Below are positions 27,771 through 36,870 of a stretch of DNA of 64,000 nt, in pieces; position 1 is the stretch's first letter; each line of letters starts with the position of its first letter. The notes under the pieces are model-generated. The model was not told the DNA's origin. It worked only from the letters and a program-made list of their open reading frames with translations, and did not search any database. Source of the stretch: Streptococcus australis (GTDB lineage: Bacteria; Bacillota; Bacilli; Lactobacillales; Streptococcaceae); contig NZ_RJPZ01000003.1 of assembly GCF_003943615.1 (NCBI RefSeq), forward strand, positions 226,650-290,649, written 5' to 3'. Position numbers and translations under genes: made by a program.

Positions 27771-27778
27771 TATTCGTA
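27771..27778 (-). promoter_or_regulatory. Competence (cin/com) box for SigX/ComX
   Basis: TACGAATA on the minus strand, an exact match to the -10-like box read by the competence sigma factor, 17 nt upstream of the cinA ATG. T-rich sequence lies upstream, as at other late competence promoters. It puts cinA-recA in the transformation regulon. Confidence 0.88.
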
Positions 27779-27822
27779 ATTTTTCTTCATTGTAACACAA
27801 TTTCCTAAATTATTTTAAAAAC

Positions 27823-27864
27823 AGATTGAAGAAAAAGTTCATTTTAGGTAACTTTCTTCAATCT
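27823..27864 (-). terminator. Terminator of the decayed gene (27858-28001)
   Basis: AGATTGAAGAAA (27823-27834) pairs with TTTCTTCAATCT (27853-27864), and T-rich sequence follows on both strands. It overlaps the stop codon of the minus-strand remnant. Confidence 0.6.
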
Positions 27865-28001
27865 TTTTCTTTTAGAGTATTATAAAGTAAAAAAACTCTT
27901 ATAAATTCCGTTACATCAATATTCTTAAGAGATTTAACTACGTGGTAACCAACTTCTAAAAGGGCTTGCTAATATTCTGAAGTAAGCACATCGAGCGGTT
28001 A
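27858..28001 (-). pseudogene. 3' remnant of a decayed gene
   Basis: Minus-strand codons after an in-frame TAG (27969-27971) read QALLEVGYHVVKSLKNIDV, then TEFIRVFLLYNTLKEKD, and stop at TGA 27858. Before the TAG the frame continues as PLDVLTSEY back to a TAA at 27999-28001. The composition is gene-like, and the stop sits on a hairpin terminator, so it looks like the C-terminal end of a lost gene. There is no start or ribosome site. I do not recognise the family. Confidence 0.5.
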
Positions 28002-28075
28002 TTTTTCTATTGCTTTATTGACATAAAATCGTATCTCTAACGCTATTCCTTATATTTTTCTATCATTTTTTATGA

Positions 28076-28081
28076 TACAAT
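28076..28081 (+). promoter_or_regulatory. Extended -10 promoter of the S66 peptidase gene
   Basis: TGATACAAT on the plus strand, about 31 nt before the ATG. No clear -35. Confidence 0.5.
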
Positions 28082-28111
28082 AGCATCAATTTATTTTTAG
28101 GAGGATAATAT

Positions 28112-29149
28112 ATGACTTCTACTATTGGTATTATAAGTTTATCTAGTGGGATTATCGGTGAAGACTTTGTCAAGCATGAAGTGGACTTGGGTATTCAACG
28201 TCTCAAGGACCTCGGACTCAATCCTATCTTTTTACCTCATTCACTAAAAGGCTTAGATTTTATCAAAGAACATCCTGAAGCTCGTGCAGAGGATTTGATT
28301 CAGGCCTTTTCTGATGATAGTATCGACATGATCCTATGCGCCATTGGTGGAGACGATACCTATCGCTTACTACCTTATCTTTTTGAAAATGACCAACTAC
28401 AAAAGGTTATCAAACCAAAGATTTTTCTCGGTTTCTCGGATACGACCATGAACCATCTCATGTTGCATAAACTAGGAATCAAGACTTTTTACGGCCAATC
28501 CTTTATAGCAGACATTTGTGAGTTAGACAAAGAAATGTTGCCATATAGCCTCCACTACTTCAAAGAATTGATTGAGACGGGAAGAATCTCAGAAATCCGC
28601 CCTAGTAACGTTTGGTATGAGGAACGGACTGATTTTAGTCCCAAAGCCTTGGGAACACCTCGTGTCAGCCATGCAAATACAGGTTTTGACTTGTTACAAG
28701 GCAATGCTCAGTTTGAGGGAGAAATCCTCGGTGGTTGTCTTGAGTCTCTCTATGATATTTTTGACAACTCTCTACACGCAGATAGCACAGACCTCTGCCA
28801 AAAGTACAGACTCTTCCCTGACTTATCCGACTGGAAAGGAAAGATTCTATTGCTAGAAACAAGTGAAGAAAAGCCTGAACCTGATGATTTCAAAAAAATG
28901 TTGCAGGCTTTAAAAGAAACTGGGATATTTGAAGTCATTAGTGGACTCTTGGTCGGAAAACCTATGGATGAAACCTTCTATGACGACTATAAAGAGGCAC
29001 TATTGGATATCATTGACAACAATATCCCGATTATCTATAATCTGAATGTTGGCCATGCCACACCAAGAGCGATTGTTCCTTTTGGAGTCCACGCGTATGT
29101 AGACGCAACGGAGCAAGTCATTCGCTTTGACTATCACAAAGAAAGCTGA
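28112..29149 (+). CDS. S66 family peptidase (LD-carboxypeptidase / MccF-like)
   Basis: 345 residues. The Ser-Glu-His triad is recognisable: nucleophile Ser109 in KIFLGFSDTT, Glu211 in EILGGCLESLYD and His315 in NVGHATPRAIVPFG. S66 enzymes cleave L,D-bonds in cytoplasmic muropeptides (LdcA) or detoxify microcin-C-type aminoacyl nucleotides (MccF). There is no signal peptide. AGGAGG lies before the start. It stands alone between the cinA remnant region and tag, with its own promoter and terminator. Choosing between LdcA and MccF roles is not possible from sequence alone. Confidence 0.88.
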   Translation: MTSTIGIISLSSGIIGEDFVKHEVDLGIQRLKDLGLNPIFLPHSLKGLDFIKEHPEARAEDLIQAFSDDSIDMILCAIGGDDTYRLLPYLFENDQLQKVIKPKIFLGFSDTTMNHLMLHKLGIKTFYGQSFIADICELDKEMLPYSLHYFKELIETGRISEIRPSNVWYEERTDFSPKALGTPRVSHANTGFDLLQGNAQFEGEILGGCLESLYDIFDNSLHADSTDLCQKYRLFPDLSDWKGKILLLETSEEKPEPDDFKKMLQALKETGIFEVISGLLVGKPMDETFYDDYKEALLDIIDNNIPIIYNLNVGHATPRAIVPFGVHAYVDATEQVIRFDYHKES

Positions 29150-29171
29150 GATGAATTTCTCAGCTTTTTTC
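29142..29171 (+). terminator. Terminator of the S66 peptidase gene
   Basis: AAAGCTGAGA (29142-29151) pairs with TCTCAGCTTT (29158-29167), then T's. The stop codon lies in the left arm. Confidence 0.8.
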
Positions 29172-29201
29172 TGTATTCTCTGATGTTCTAGATATCTAAC
29201 G

Positions 29202-29768
29202 TCACTTATTTCCACTTTTCCATTCACAATCATTCTCATGATCATTGACCAGTCCTGCTGCTTGTAGGTAGGATAGGACCGCAACGGGGCCTGTAAACTT
29301 AAAGCCTCGCTTTTTGAAATCTTTGGATAATTTCTCAGATAGAGCTGTTTTGGCAGGCGCCTGCCGGTAATCCGGGACGTCATTGCTGATGGTTTTCCCC
29401 TCAACAAAAGACCAGAGATAGCTATCAAAAGAGCCGAACTCTGCCTGGACTTGTAAAAAGGCCTGGGCGTTGGCCCTTGTCGCAAAGATCTTGGCTCGAT
29501 TTCGAATGATGGCTGGATTATCTAATAAAGCTTCCAGCTCCTCATCCGACATCTCTGCGACACCTTGAAGGTGATAGCCATGAAAAGCCTCACGGAAAGC
29601 CTGCCGTTTATTGAGTACCGTCTCCCAAGAAAGTCCCGCCTGATAGGTCTCCAAGCAAAGCAACTCAAAAAGGGCGTGGTCGTCATGGAGGGGCTGTCCC
29701 CATTCCTCATCATGATAGGCTACATATAGTGGGTTGTTCATTTTTACCCAGCCACAGCGTTTTGGCAT
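29202..29768 (-). CDS. tag: DNA-3-methyladenine glycosylase I
   Basis: 188 residues. N-terminal KRCGWVKMNNPLYVAYHDEEWGQPLHD carries the zinc-binding Cys and the substrate-pocket Tyr/Glu. FELLCLETYQAGLSWETVL (about 35-53) and the zinc His near the C-terminal HENDCEW are also present. It removes 3-methyladenine from DNA. It heads no operon of its own: it follows ruvA by 9 nt in the mutL-ruvA-tag cluster. Confidence 0.95.
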   Translation of the reverse strand: MPKRCGWVKMNNPLYVAYHDEEWGQPLHDDHALFELLCLETYQAGLSWETVLNKRQAFREAFHGYHLQGVAEMSDEELEALLDNPAIIRNRAKIFATRANAQAFLQVQAEFGSFDSYLWSFVEGKTISNDVPDYRQAPAKTALSEKLSKDFKKRGFKFTGPVAVLSYLQAAGLVNDHENDCEWKSGNK

Positions 29769-29777
29769 AAACTTCTC

Positions 29778-30371
29778 CTATTTCACCAGCATCTTAAGAG
29801 CAGACTTGATATAGTTCTCTGCTGTATCGGTCGTACCTTCAAAGAATTTCTTGATTTTCTTGAGCTCCGCCGCCTTGTAGCCCAAAGCCAACATGGCTTC
29901 CATGGCTTCTTCAAGGGCTTGGTTTTCTTCTGTCGCCTGAGCTTTAGATTGAGCTGGTGCATCCTCTAGATCAAGGTTAATCTTACCTTCTAGGTCCAAG
30001 ACCATCTGTTGGGCTGTTTTCTTGCCGATCTTTGGAAACTTGGTCAAGTAGGTGATGTTCTTACTTTCGATGGCTTGAACAAGGCCTGCATTGTCATCCG
30101 CAGCGATGATGGCTAAAGCTGAGACTGGGCCAATTCCAGAGACCGAGATCAAGTTCAAAAAAAGCTTTTTCTCTTCTTCGGTCGCAAAGCCATAGAGAAG
30201 ATGAGCGTCTTCACGGACTACTTGATGGAGATATACTTGCACCTCTTGGTTCATTTTGCCAGAGTAAGCGTAGGGATTGGCCACATGTAAGAGATAGCCG
30301 ATCCCAGCTGTTTCCACCACGATGTATTTGGCAGTGATTTTCGTTAAGCTTCCTTTAATGTATTCGTACAT
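29778..30371 (-). CDS. ruvA: Holliday junction branch-migration protein RuvA
   Basis: 197 residues. Domain [21 protein letters not shown], helix-hairpin-helix repeats [19 protein letters not shown] (about 71-89) and [19 protein letters not shown] (about 109-127), a flexible linker, and domain III ([20 protein letters not shown]) that contacts RuvB. It tetramerises on four-way junctions. Downstream of mutL by 20 nt. Confidence 0.97.
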   Translation of the reverse strand: MYEYIKGSLTKITAKYIVVETAGIGYLLHVANPYAYSGKMNQEVQVYLHQVVREDAHLLYGFATEEEKKLFLNLISVSGIGPVSALAIIAADDNAGLVQAIESKNITYLTKFPKIGKKTAQQMVLDLEGKINLDLEDAPAQSKAQATEENQALEEAMEAMLALGYKAAELKKIKKFFEGTTDTAENYIKSALKMLVK

Positions 30372-30391
30372 AAGATTCCTTTATTCTTTGT

Positions 30392-32341
30392 TTAATATTT
30401 GCCTAATTCCCGTAGGCTGGTGTGATTTTCCTGAATGCGTCGGAACATCTTTTCCATGTCCGACTTGGTGAAGTTGACCAAGACCGGACGGCCATGAGGG
30501 CAGTTATAAGGGTTGTCACATTGGGACAGTTGGTAGATCAGATCGCGTGCGGAGTAATCATCCAGGGTGTGATTAGCCTTGATGGATCGTTTGCAGGACA
30601 TCATGATGGCCAACTCCGCCCGGTATTTCTTGATGGACACTTCCTTGGTCAAGAGGAGCATGTCACACATCTCATAAATGCCCGACTCGATCTCTTCTTC
30701 CTTCATCCAGACCGGATGCTCCCGCAAGATCAACTGGTTGCTTCCATATTCTTCCAAGTAGACTCCCACTTCTTCTAGGAGGTGCTTGCGCTGTTGCAGG
30801 CGGATCAGATCGTCCGCAGGGAACTCAAAGATATAAGGCACCAGCAGTTGTTGTTGACTGCCATCCACGTCCCCGATGCTCTCTCGGTATTCTTCGTATT
30901 TGACCCGCTCTTGGGCCGCATGCTGGTCAATAATGTAGAGGCCCCCATTACCTTGGGCAAAGAGATAGGTCCCATGCATCTGGCCAAAATATTCCAACTC
31001 TGGGAAGGTTGATGTTTCCTCACCCTCCAGCTTGTCATAGGCCTTGTCTAGACTAGCCAGATCCAACTCTGGGTGGTCTAGTTGGTCGTACTGAGGCGTC
31101 TTTCGCTCCGCAAACTTGATAGCTGGTGACTTAGTCTCCTGATTTCCCTCTTCTGGGGCAAAGAGAATCGTTTGCTCTGGGCTTGTTTCACCACTTGGAC
31201 GAGATTCCCCAACCTCTGGACGGACAAAGAAATCTCCCTTGTCTCGGTCGTAATAGAGGCTGTTTTCTTTTAGGGGGAGACTGGTCTGAACCGGCTTTTC
31301 TGTTCGACGAAGTGTCGATTTGGCCAGATTTTCCAAAGCATCTGGAATCAGATCTTGCTCTTTCAAAGTGGAAACAATCGCTTGGGAAATCAAGCCCATC
31401 AGTTCTCGTTCTTTAGAAATACGGACCTCTTGCTTGGTCGGGTGGACATTGACATCAGCTAGATAGGGGTCAATCTGGATATTGATGACCGCTATCGGGA
31501 AGCGTCCGACCATGAGTTTACTGCCGTAGCCATCCAAGATAGCCCGGTTGAGCAAGAAATTCTTGATGTAACGGCCGTTGATAAAAAGACTAATATAGTT
31601 GCGATTGGCCCGGGTCAGTTCTGGCAAAGAGACGAAGCCGGACACTTCAAAGTCCAAATCACCTGTCTCGATGGCAACCATTTTCTTGGCGGTAGCAAGG
31701 CCGTAGACTCCTGCGATGGCTTGGCGGAGATTTCCCGTCCCTGCCGTCCGTGTCATTTCATGGCCGTCATTGATCAAGGTGAAGGCAATCTCTGGATGGG
31801 CCAGACTCAAGCGATTGAGAATGTCGACGATATGGGACAACTCTGCCTGTTGGCTCTTCATATATTTGAGGCGAGCTGGTGTATTGAAAAAGAGGTCCTC
31901 GATCTTAATTTTAGTCCCCACAGGGCTAGTCGCCGGCTCAAGAGAAGCGATTTCCCCCCCTTTAGCCTCTAGCTTGGTTCCATGACTGGCTCCTTCCTGA
32001 GCTGTTAGAATGGTCATAACACTGACAGAGGCAATGGAGGGCAAGGCCTCGCCACGGAAGCCTAGGGTCCGAATCCGAAAGAGATCGGCTTGACTCTTAA
32101 TCTTACTAGTCGCATGGCGACGAAGGGCTAATTCCACTTCCTCGTGGGCAATCCCTTGTCCATTATCCGTGATTTGAATGGTCTTTAAGCCCGCTTCTTC
32201 AATCTCTACGACAATCTGACTGGCTCCTGCATCGATGGAGTTTTCAACCAGTTCCTTGACCACACTAGCAGGGCGCTCGATGACCTCACCGGCAGCGATC
32301 TGATTGGCTAGAATTTCTGGTAATTCGATAATCTGTGACAT
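30392..32341 (-). CDS. mutL: DNA mismatch repair protein MutL (HexB)
   Basis: 649 residues. GHKL ATPase: [20 protein letters not shown] (about 31-50), [17 protein letters not shown], and [15 protein letters not shown] (about 93-107). The C-terminal dimerisation domain includes [14 protein letters not shown] (about 473-486) and [11 protein letters not shown] (about 617-627). It couples MutS recognition to strand removal. It lies on the opposite side of the LytTR pair from mutS rather than directly next to it. Confidence 0.97.
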   Translation of the reverse strand: MSQIIELPEILANQIAAGEVIERPASVVKELVENSIDAGASQIVVEIEEAGLKTIQITDNGQGIAHEEVELALRRHATSKIKSQADLFRIRTLGFRGEALPSIASVSVMTILTAQEGASHGTKLEAKGGEIASLEPATSPVGTKIKIEDLFFNTPARLKYMKSQQAELSHIVDILNRLSLAHPEIAFTLINDGHEMTRTAGTGNLRQAIAGVYGLATAKKMVAIETGDLDFEVSGFVSLPELTRANRNYISLFINGRYIKNFLLNRAILDGYGSKLMVGRFPIAVINIQIDPYLADVNVHPTKQEVRISKERELMGLISQAIVSTLKEQDLIPDALENLAKSTLRRTEKPVQTSLPLKENSLYYDRDKGDFFVRPEVGESRPSGETSPEQTILFAPEEGNQETKSPAIKFAERKTPQYDQLDHPELDLASLDKAYDKLEGEETSTFPELEYFGQMHGTYLFAQGNGGLYIIDQHAAQERVKYEEYRESIGDVDGSQQQLLVPYIFEFPADDLIRLQQRKHLLEEVGVYLEEYGSNQLILREHPVWMKEEEIESGIYEMCDMLLLTKEVSIKKYRAELAIMMSCKRSIKANHTLDDYSARDLIYQLSQCDNPYNCPHGRPVLVNFTKSDMEKMFRRIQENHTSLRELGKY

Positions 32342-32502
32342 AGCTTCCCCTCTTATCTTTTATACGCGCATAGGTAGAACTATTATACCATATCTCTAAG
32401 GAAGGCCTCCGTTTATAAAACCTTATCCCCTAGCTCCACTAAATATACTGGGCTTCTACCAGATAAACAGACAAAATGACCGAATATGCAAAAAACCTTG
32501 TC

Positions 32503-32531
32503 TTGATGCCTGAAAAAGTGTTTAATAGAAT
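32503..32531 (+). promoter_or_regulatory. Promoter of the LytTR-DUF3021 operon
   Basis: -35 TTGATG (32503-32508), 17-nt spacer, -10 TAGAAT (32526-32531). The leader of about 55 nt contains GTAAGC ... GCTTAC, able to form a 6-bp stem before the ribosome site (GAAGGG). Confidence 0.6.
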
Positions 32532-32594
32532 TGTAAGCAAGAGGTCCTGCTAGCGGATCGCTTACCTTACGTCAATCAGTTAGAAGGGATTTGT

Positions 32595-33032
32595 ATGAAA
32601 GTAACAGTAACCATTGACCCCCATTTTCAAGAAGAAGGCGTAGCTATCACAGCGCCACAACCTAGCGAACGCATCCAGAAAGTCCAACAATTCATAGAGG
32701 AATTGGACCAGAAGGAACGCTTGCGAGCGAAAAAGGATGGGGAAACCTATCTTGTAGAGACCCACTTGTTTCATCGTTTCTATATTGAAAACCGGCAAGT
32801 GGTGGGGGAAACAAAGGATGACCACTTCATCCTCACAGGTCCTCTCTACCAACTCTCTGAAGACTTGCCCATCTACTTTTTAAAAATTTCCCAATCTGAA
32901 ATTATCAATACCAAAGAAATCGATCACCTGCATTTTACCGGTAGCGGATCGGTTCAAATCTATCTCAAAAACGGAAGGATGACTTACTCCTCTCGTCGTT
33001 ATTTAAAAGCTATTAAGGAGAAACTCTCATGA
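32595..33032 (+). CDS. LytTR-domain transcriptional regulator
   Basis: 145 residues with no receiver domain. The C-terminal LytTR DNA-binding domain covers about 50-145: IYFLKISQSEIINTKEIDHL, then LKNGRMTYSSRRYLKAIKEK. The N-terminal 50 residues are a short alpha/beta extension (MKVTVTIDPHF ... VQQFIEELDQ). Stand-alone LytTR regulators of this size are usually encoded with a membrane protein that inhibits them, as in the HdrRM and BrsRM systems of S. mutans that govern competence and bacteriocins. That partner is the next gene, overlapping by ATGA. Targets are unknown. Confidence 0.88.
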   Translation: MKVTVTIDPHFQEEGVAITAPQPSERIQKVQQFIEELDQKERLRAKKDGETYLVETHLFHRFYIENRQVVGETKDDHFILTGPLYQLSEDLPIYFLKISQSEIINTKEIDHLHFTGSGSVQIYLKNGRMTYSSRRYLKAIKEKLS

Positions 33033-33487
33033 TGAAAAACCATTTTACCAACGCTCTGAAAGGGATCTTGATCGGTCTCATCCTCTCTATCCTCTTTTCT
33101 TTTTTAAACTCCCCTTCCACTTATACGCCTCTCAGTCCTAGCTCAGCTGTCGGCCAGTGGATGCAAGCCCACGAAGTTCATGGATCCCTTGTTATGCTCT
33201 ATTGTACCCTTATCTGGGCCGGTATCGGACTCCTCTTCAGCTTGGGGAGTGTCCTTTTCAACAAAGATTGGAGCTTGCTTCGCGCGACCGTCAGCCACTA
33301 CCTCTTGATGCTCTTTGGTTTCCTACCTTTAGCAACCTTGGGTGGCTGGTTCCCAATGAAAATCAGTTTTTATCTCTCTGTCATTTTTGAGTTTAGCTTC
33401 GTCTATCTCATTGTCTGGGCTGTCTCTTACTACCTCAATAAAAAGAAAGTGGATGACATCAATCGTCAATTGCAAGGAAAGGCTTGA
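33029..33487 (+). CDS. DUF3021 membrane protein, probable LytTR regulator partner
   Basis: 152 residues with four membrane segments (about 8-26, 45-67, 83-105 and 112-135) and a short polar C-terminus (YYLNKKKVDDINRQLQGKA). Matches the DUF3021 pattern: four helices, coupled to a LytTR gene. The role as inhibitor or sensor is inferred from analogous streptococcal LytTR regulatory systems. Translationally coupled to the regulator, with AAGGAG inside that gene. Its 3' end abuts repeat copy C. Confidence 0.85.
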   Translation: MMKNHFTNALKGILIGLILSILFSFLNSPSTYTPLSPSSAVGQWMQAHEVHGSLVMLYCTLIWAGIGLLFSLGSVLFNKDWSLLRATVSHYLLMLFGFLPLATLGGWFPMKISFYLSVIFEFSFVYLIVWAVSYYLNKKKVDDINRQLQGKA

Positions 33488-33497
33488 TAAATAAAAA

Positions 33498-33672
33498 GAG
33501 GCTAGGACAAAAGTCCTAGCCTCTCAATTGTCTTTGGATTGTCGAGTAAGACGCAGTGGTTGAGTGGGCTCTACTACGCTGATTTCATCTGCTTTTATAG
33601 CCCTACTCAACTGTGCGGAGGTGGGACGACGAAATCGAATTCTAACGAATGACCGATTTCTGTCCCACTCTC
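33498..33672. repeat. ~170-nt dispersed hairpin element, copy C
   Basis: Full-length copy. The left end forms a perfect small hairpin (AGGCTAGGAC-AAAA-GTCCTAGCCT). The core differs from copies B and D at a few positions (GTCGAGTAAG, CATCTGC, TATAGCC). It fills the space between two converging genes: 10 nt past the DUF3021 stop and 2 nt from the mutS stop, so it probably ends both transcripts. Confidence 0.9.
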
Positions 33673-33674
33673 TC

Positions 33675-36218
33675 TTATATTCTCTTTTTCATCTCGGCAA
33701 CTGCCATCATGACTTCCATCGGGGTCATGTTGTAGATATCGAGATTGTTTAATTCTTCTAGTACTGGGTGAGTGGTGTCTGCCGCAAACAGAGATAACTG
33801 CTCTCCAAGCTCTTGAGAGGATTGCTTGGTTGGAGCTGCTACTGGCACTTCTTGGCTTTGGCCTTCTAGTTGACTCAGGATGGCATCTGCCCGCTTCAAG
33901 AGATCGCTTGGCAAGCCTGCAATCTTAGCTACATGGATCCCGTAGGATTTATCAGCAGGTCCCTCTTCGATCCGGTGCAAGAAGGTCACTTGGCCGTCCT
34001 TCTCCAAGGTAGCGACGTGGACATTGCGCAAGCAAGATAGGGTCTGCTCCAAGTCGGTTAGCTCATGGTAGTGGGTGGCAAAGAGCGTCTTAGCCCCTGT
34101 CCGGTCATGAATGTATTCGATAATGGCTTGGGCCAGAGCCATGCCATCATAGGTCGCCGTTCCCCGTCCCAACTCATCAAATAAGATAAGAGAGGCTGGA
34201 GTCGCTTGGCGAATGGCATTGTTGGCCTCCATCATCTCAACCATAAAGGTCGACTGGCCGGACACCAAGTCATCTGCCGCCCCAATCCGAGTGTAAATGG
34301 CATCAAAGAGAGGGAGGGTCGCCGCCTGAGCTGGTACAAAGGAGCCAATCTGGGCCATAATGACAATGATAGCCAATTGACGCATATAGGTGGACTTCCC
34401 GCTCATATTGGGCCCCGTAATCAACTGGATATCACAGGTCTCATCCATAAGGATACTATTGGGAATGTAGCTTTGAGCTCCCATTACCTTCTCAACAACC
34501 GGATGACGGCCCTTTTCAATCCGGATATCACGCGCCTCTTGGAAGACTGGACGGGTCAGTTGTTGCCTTTCAGCCACACAGGCCAGCCCCTGCAAAACGT
34601 CCACCGTCGCTAGAGCTTGGGCTAGTGACTGCAAGCGCTGAATGTACTTGCCGACTTCCTCTCTGATTCGTAGGAAAATCGCATACTCCAGACTGGTTGA
34701 TTGTTCCCGAGCTTCTAGCATCTCTCCTTCGATCCGAGCCAATTCTTCTGTCCCAAAGCGCTCGGAGTTTTTCAAGGTCGCCTTGCGGAAGAAATGAGCT
34801 GGCACACGGGATAATTGGGAGTTGGTCACATGGAAATAGTAACCGTCTTTTTTGTTGTAGTCAATTTTAAGACCGGTAATACCACTGGCTTTGCGTTCCT
34901 TGGCTTCAATTTCTGCAATCCAGCCGGTCCCTTCTCGGAGGACGACACGGTACTGATCCAGAGTTGGATCAAAGCCGGTACGGATGATATTGCCTTCTGT
35001 CAGAACGATAGGGGCATCCGGATCAATAGCCGCTTCGATGAGACGGCAAAGCTCTGGTAGCTCATCTAACTGAGCAATGAGGAGGTCTAGAACAGGCTCT
35101 CCCATCTCGACCAAGAGCGATTTGATCAAGGGAACGTGGCGTAGCGTTTCGCCCAATTGCAAGAGGTCCTTGGGAGTAATCTTACCAAAGGAGACCCGAC
35201 TGGCCAAACGCTCGATGTCATACACACCTTTGAGACGATCTGCCAGATCACTTCGCTCAAAGAAATGGTCCAAGAAGACTTGGATAATCTCTTGGCGCTC
35301 TTCGATCCGATGGCGATCCATTAAGGGTTTCTGGATCCAAGCCCGCAAGAGACGTCCTCCCATGGCTGTCTTACTTTCATCTAGGAGCCAGTAGAGGCTA
35401 CCGTGTTTTTTACCTGTCCGGGCATTCTCTGTCAAGTCCAAACTCGCCTTGGTCGCATAATCCATCTGCAAGAAATCACGGACTTCATAGTGATGGGCAG
35501 GCTTGATATGGTGGAGCTCCCGCTTCTGGGTTTCCTGTACGTATTGGAGCAGACCTCCAGCCGCTATTCTCTCCAAATGAGTCAACTCAGCCCCTAGAAG
35601 TTGAACATCCTCCGCCACTTCTGAGATAGGGGAGAGTAAGAGGTTCATTTGGCCAAGAAGGACTCTTTCTTCCATTTCTGACAAGGAGTAGGTCAAGACA
35701 ATTTCACGCGCCCGCAGGTTTCGTATTTCCCCACAGACCATGGCAAAATCATTCAAACTAGTGACCTGAAACTCTCCAGTCACCAAGTCCATATAGGCAA
35801 GGCCATAATCCGTCTCATCATGAGACAAGGCTACCAAGAAGTTGTTGGCGCTGTCTGGCTTGGTCGAATCGACAACGGTCCCTGGAGTAATGACTTGGAC
35901 CACTTCCCGCTTGACCACACCGACGGCTTGCTTAGGATCTTCCATCTGCTCTGCAATAGCCACCTTATAGCCTTTTTCGATCAAAACATCGATGTACTGC
36001 TGGGCTGAATGATAAGGTACTCCAGCCATGGGAATCGGATTTTCTGCATTTTTATTCCTTGAAGTCAAGGAAATCTCTAAAATCTGTGCGGCATTGACGG
36101 CATCTTCATAAAAGAGCTCGTAAAAATCCCCCATCCGAAAGAGCAAAAACGCATCCGGATAGTCTTTTTTGATATCTAGGTATTGCTGCATGCCAGGTGA
36201 TAGTTTTTCTGCTGCCAT
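33675..36218 (-). CDS. mutS: DNA mismatch repair protein MutS (HexA)
   Basis: 847 residues from the ATG at 36218 (AAGGAG 5 nt upstream). The open frame to 36392 overlaps argR and lacks a site. The mismatch-reading motif [18 protein letters not shown] lies near 22-39 with the intercalating Phe. Walker A is [18 protein letters not shown] (about 600-617), followed by [17 protein letters not shown] and [12 protein letters not shown]. It recognises mismatches and recruits MutL. Follows argR, as in pneumococcus. Confidence 0.97.
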   Translation of the reverse strand: MAAEKLSPGMQQYLDIKKDYPDAFLLFRMGDFYELFYEDAVNAAQILEISLTSRNKNAENPIPMAGVPYHSAQQYIDVLIEKGYKVAIAEQMEDPKQAVGVVKREVVQVITPGTVVDSTKPDSANNFLVALSHDETDYGLAYMDLVTGEFQVTSLNDFAMVCGEIRNLRAREIVLTYSLSEMEERVLLGQMNLLLSPISEVAEDVQLLGAELTHLERIAAGGLLQYVQETQKRELHHIKPAHHYEVRDFLQMDYATKASLDLTENARTGKKHGSLYWLLDESKTAMGGRLLRAWIQKPLMDRHRIEERQEIIQVFLDHFFERSDLADRLKGVYDIERLASRVSFGKITPKDLLQLGETLRHVPLIKSLLVEMGEPVLDLLIAQLDELPELCRLIEAAIDPDAPIVLTEGNIIRTGFDPTLDQYRVVLREGTGWIAEIEAKERKASGITGLKIDYNKKDGYYFHVTNSQLSRVPAHFFRKATLKNSERFGTEELARIEGEMLEAREQSTSLEYAIFLRIREEVGKYIQRLQSLAQALATVDVLQGLACVAERQQLTRPVFQEARDIRIEKGRHPVVEKVMGAQSYIPNSILMDETCDIQLITGPNMSGKSTYMRQLAIIVIMAQIGSFVPAQAATLPLFDAIYTRIGAADDLVSGQSTFMVEMMEANNAIRQATPASLILFDELGRGTATYDGMALAQAIIEYIHDRTGAKTLFATHYHELTDLEQTLSCLRNVHVATLEKDGQVTFLHRIEEGPADKSYGIHVAKIAGLPSDLLKRADAILSQLEGQSQEVPVAAPTKQSSQELGEQLSLFAADTTHPVLEELNNLDIYNMTPMEVMMAVAEMKKRI

Positions 36219-36324
36219 ATCGCTCCTTTTCTCTATCATTTCATTCATTCTGAGAACTTGCTCCAACACTAAACTGACATAAAAGGAGGGCCGATCCCTT
36301 TCTGGACTGGTCCCTCGCCCTTGA

Positions 36325-36768
36325 CTAGTGACTAGAATGTTGGAGAATGGTCTGCTGGACCGTTTGTGCGACTTCTTGGTCCTTGCAAACAATTAAAAGG
36401 GTATTGGCCCCTGCGACGGTTCCAAGGATTTGATCATCCAAAATTTCATCGACTGCATTGGCTAAAATGGCCGCCTCTCCAAGCTCCGTCCGAACAACCA
36501 GTGTGAACTCTGCTCTCGAGACCACTTGTGCATATTGAGCCATCAGTCTAAAAATATCTGTTCGATCCGGTTCATCGGCTAATTTATAATAGAGGCCACC
36601 CTTCTCTTTTACCTTAATCAGACCAATTTCTCGCAGATCTCTGGATAAGGTTGTCTGGGTCACTCCCGCCCCTCTCTGATCTAAACGGTCTTGAATTTCT
36701 TTTTGCGTCGATAACTTCTCATTTTGGATAATTTCTCGAATCAAAAGCTGACGTTCATCTTTTTTCAT
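36325..36768 (-). CDS. argR: Arginine repressor family regulator ArgR
   Basis: 147 residues. The N-terminal winged HTH begins [20 protein letters not shown] and contains [20 protein letters not shown] (about 37-56). The C-terminal hexamerisation/arginine-binding domain has [13 protein letters not shown] and [17 protein letters not shown] (about 114-130). It represses or activates arginine genes in response to arginine. Divergent from argS with a 102-nt shared promoter region. Confidence 0.94.
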   Translation of the reverse strand: MKKDERQLLIREIIQNEKLSTQKEIQDRLDQRGAGVTQTTLSRDLREIGLIKVKEKGGLYYKLADEPDRTDIFRLMAQYAQVVSRAEFTLVVRTELGEAAILANAVDEILDDQILGTVAGANTLLIVCKDQEVAQTVQQTILQHSSH

Positions 36769-36782
36769 TTTTGCTCCACTTT

Positions 36783-36805
36783 TGAATAATTATACTTTGA
36801 TTATA
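36783..36805 (-). promoter_or_regulatory. argR promoter with possible ArgR-box
   Basis: Extended -10 TGGTATAAT on the minus strand (-10 at 36800-36805). Just downstream lies GAATAATTAT (36784-36793), which resembles half of an ArgR operator, so autoregulation is possible. The operator call is tentative. Confidence 0.45.
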
Positions 36806-36814
36806 CCAAAAAGT

Positions 36815-36844
36815 TTGAAGAAAGGCCGAATTTTGTGATAGAAT
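36815..36844 (+). promoter_or_regulatory. argS promoter
   Basis: -35 TTGAAG (36815-36820), 18-nt spacer ending TGA, -10 TAGAAT (36839-36844). About 26 nt before the ATG. No T-box leader is present. Confidence 0.65.
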
Positions 36845-36870
36845 AGTAACAAAAGACCAAAGGAGCTACT

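Noticed and set aside
31716-31985. Long plus-strand open frames opposite mutL, mutS, glgP and malQ
   Set aside because: They are antisense shadows with no ribosome sites and no family features.
36219-36392. 58-residue N-terminal extension of MutS
   Set aside because: The extension is basic and unlike MutS, it overlaps argR, and AAGGAG correctly positions the ATG at 36218.
36769-36870. T-box leader for argS
   Set aside because: The argS promoter lies about 26 nt before the start codon, leaving no room for a T-box.
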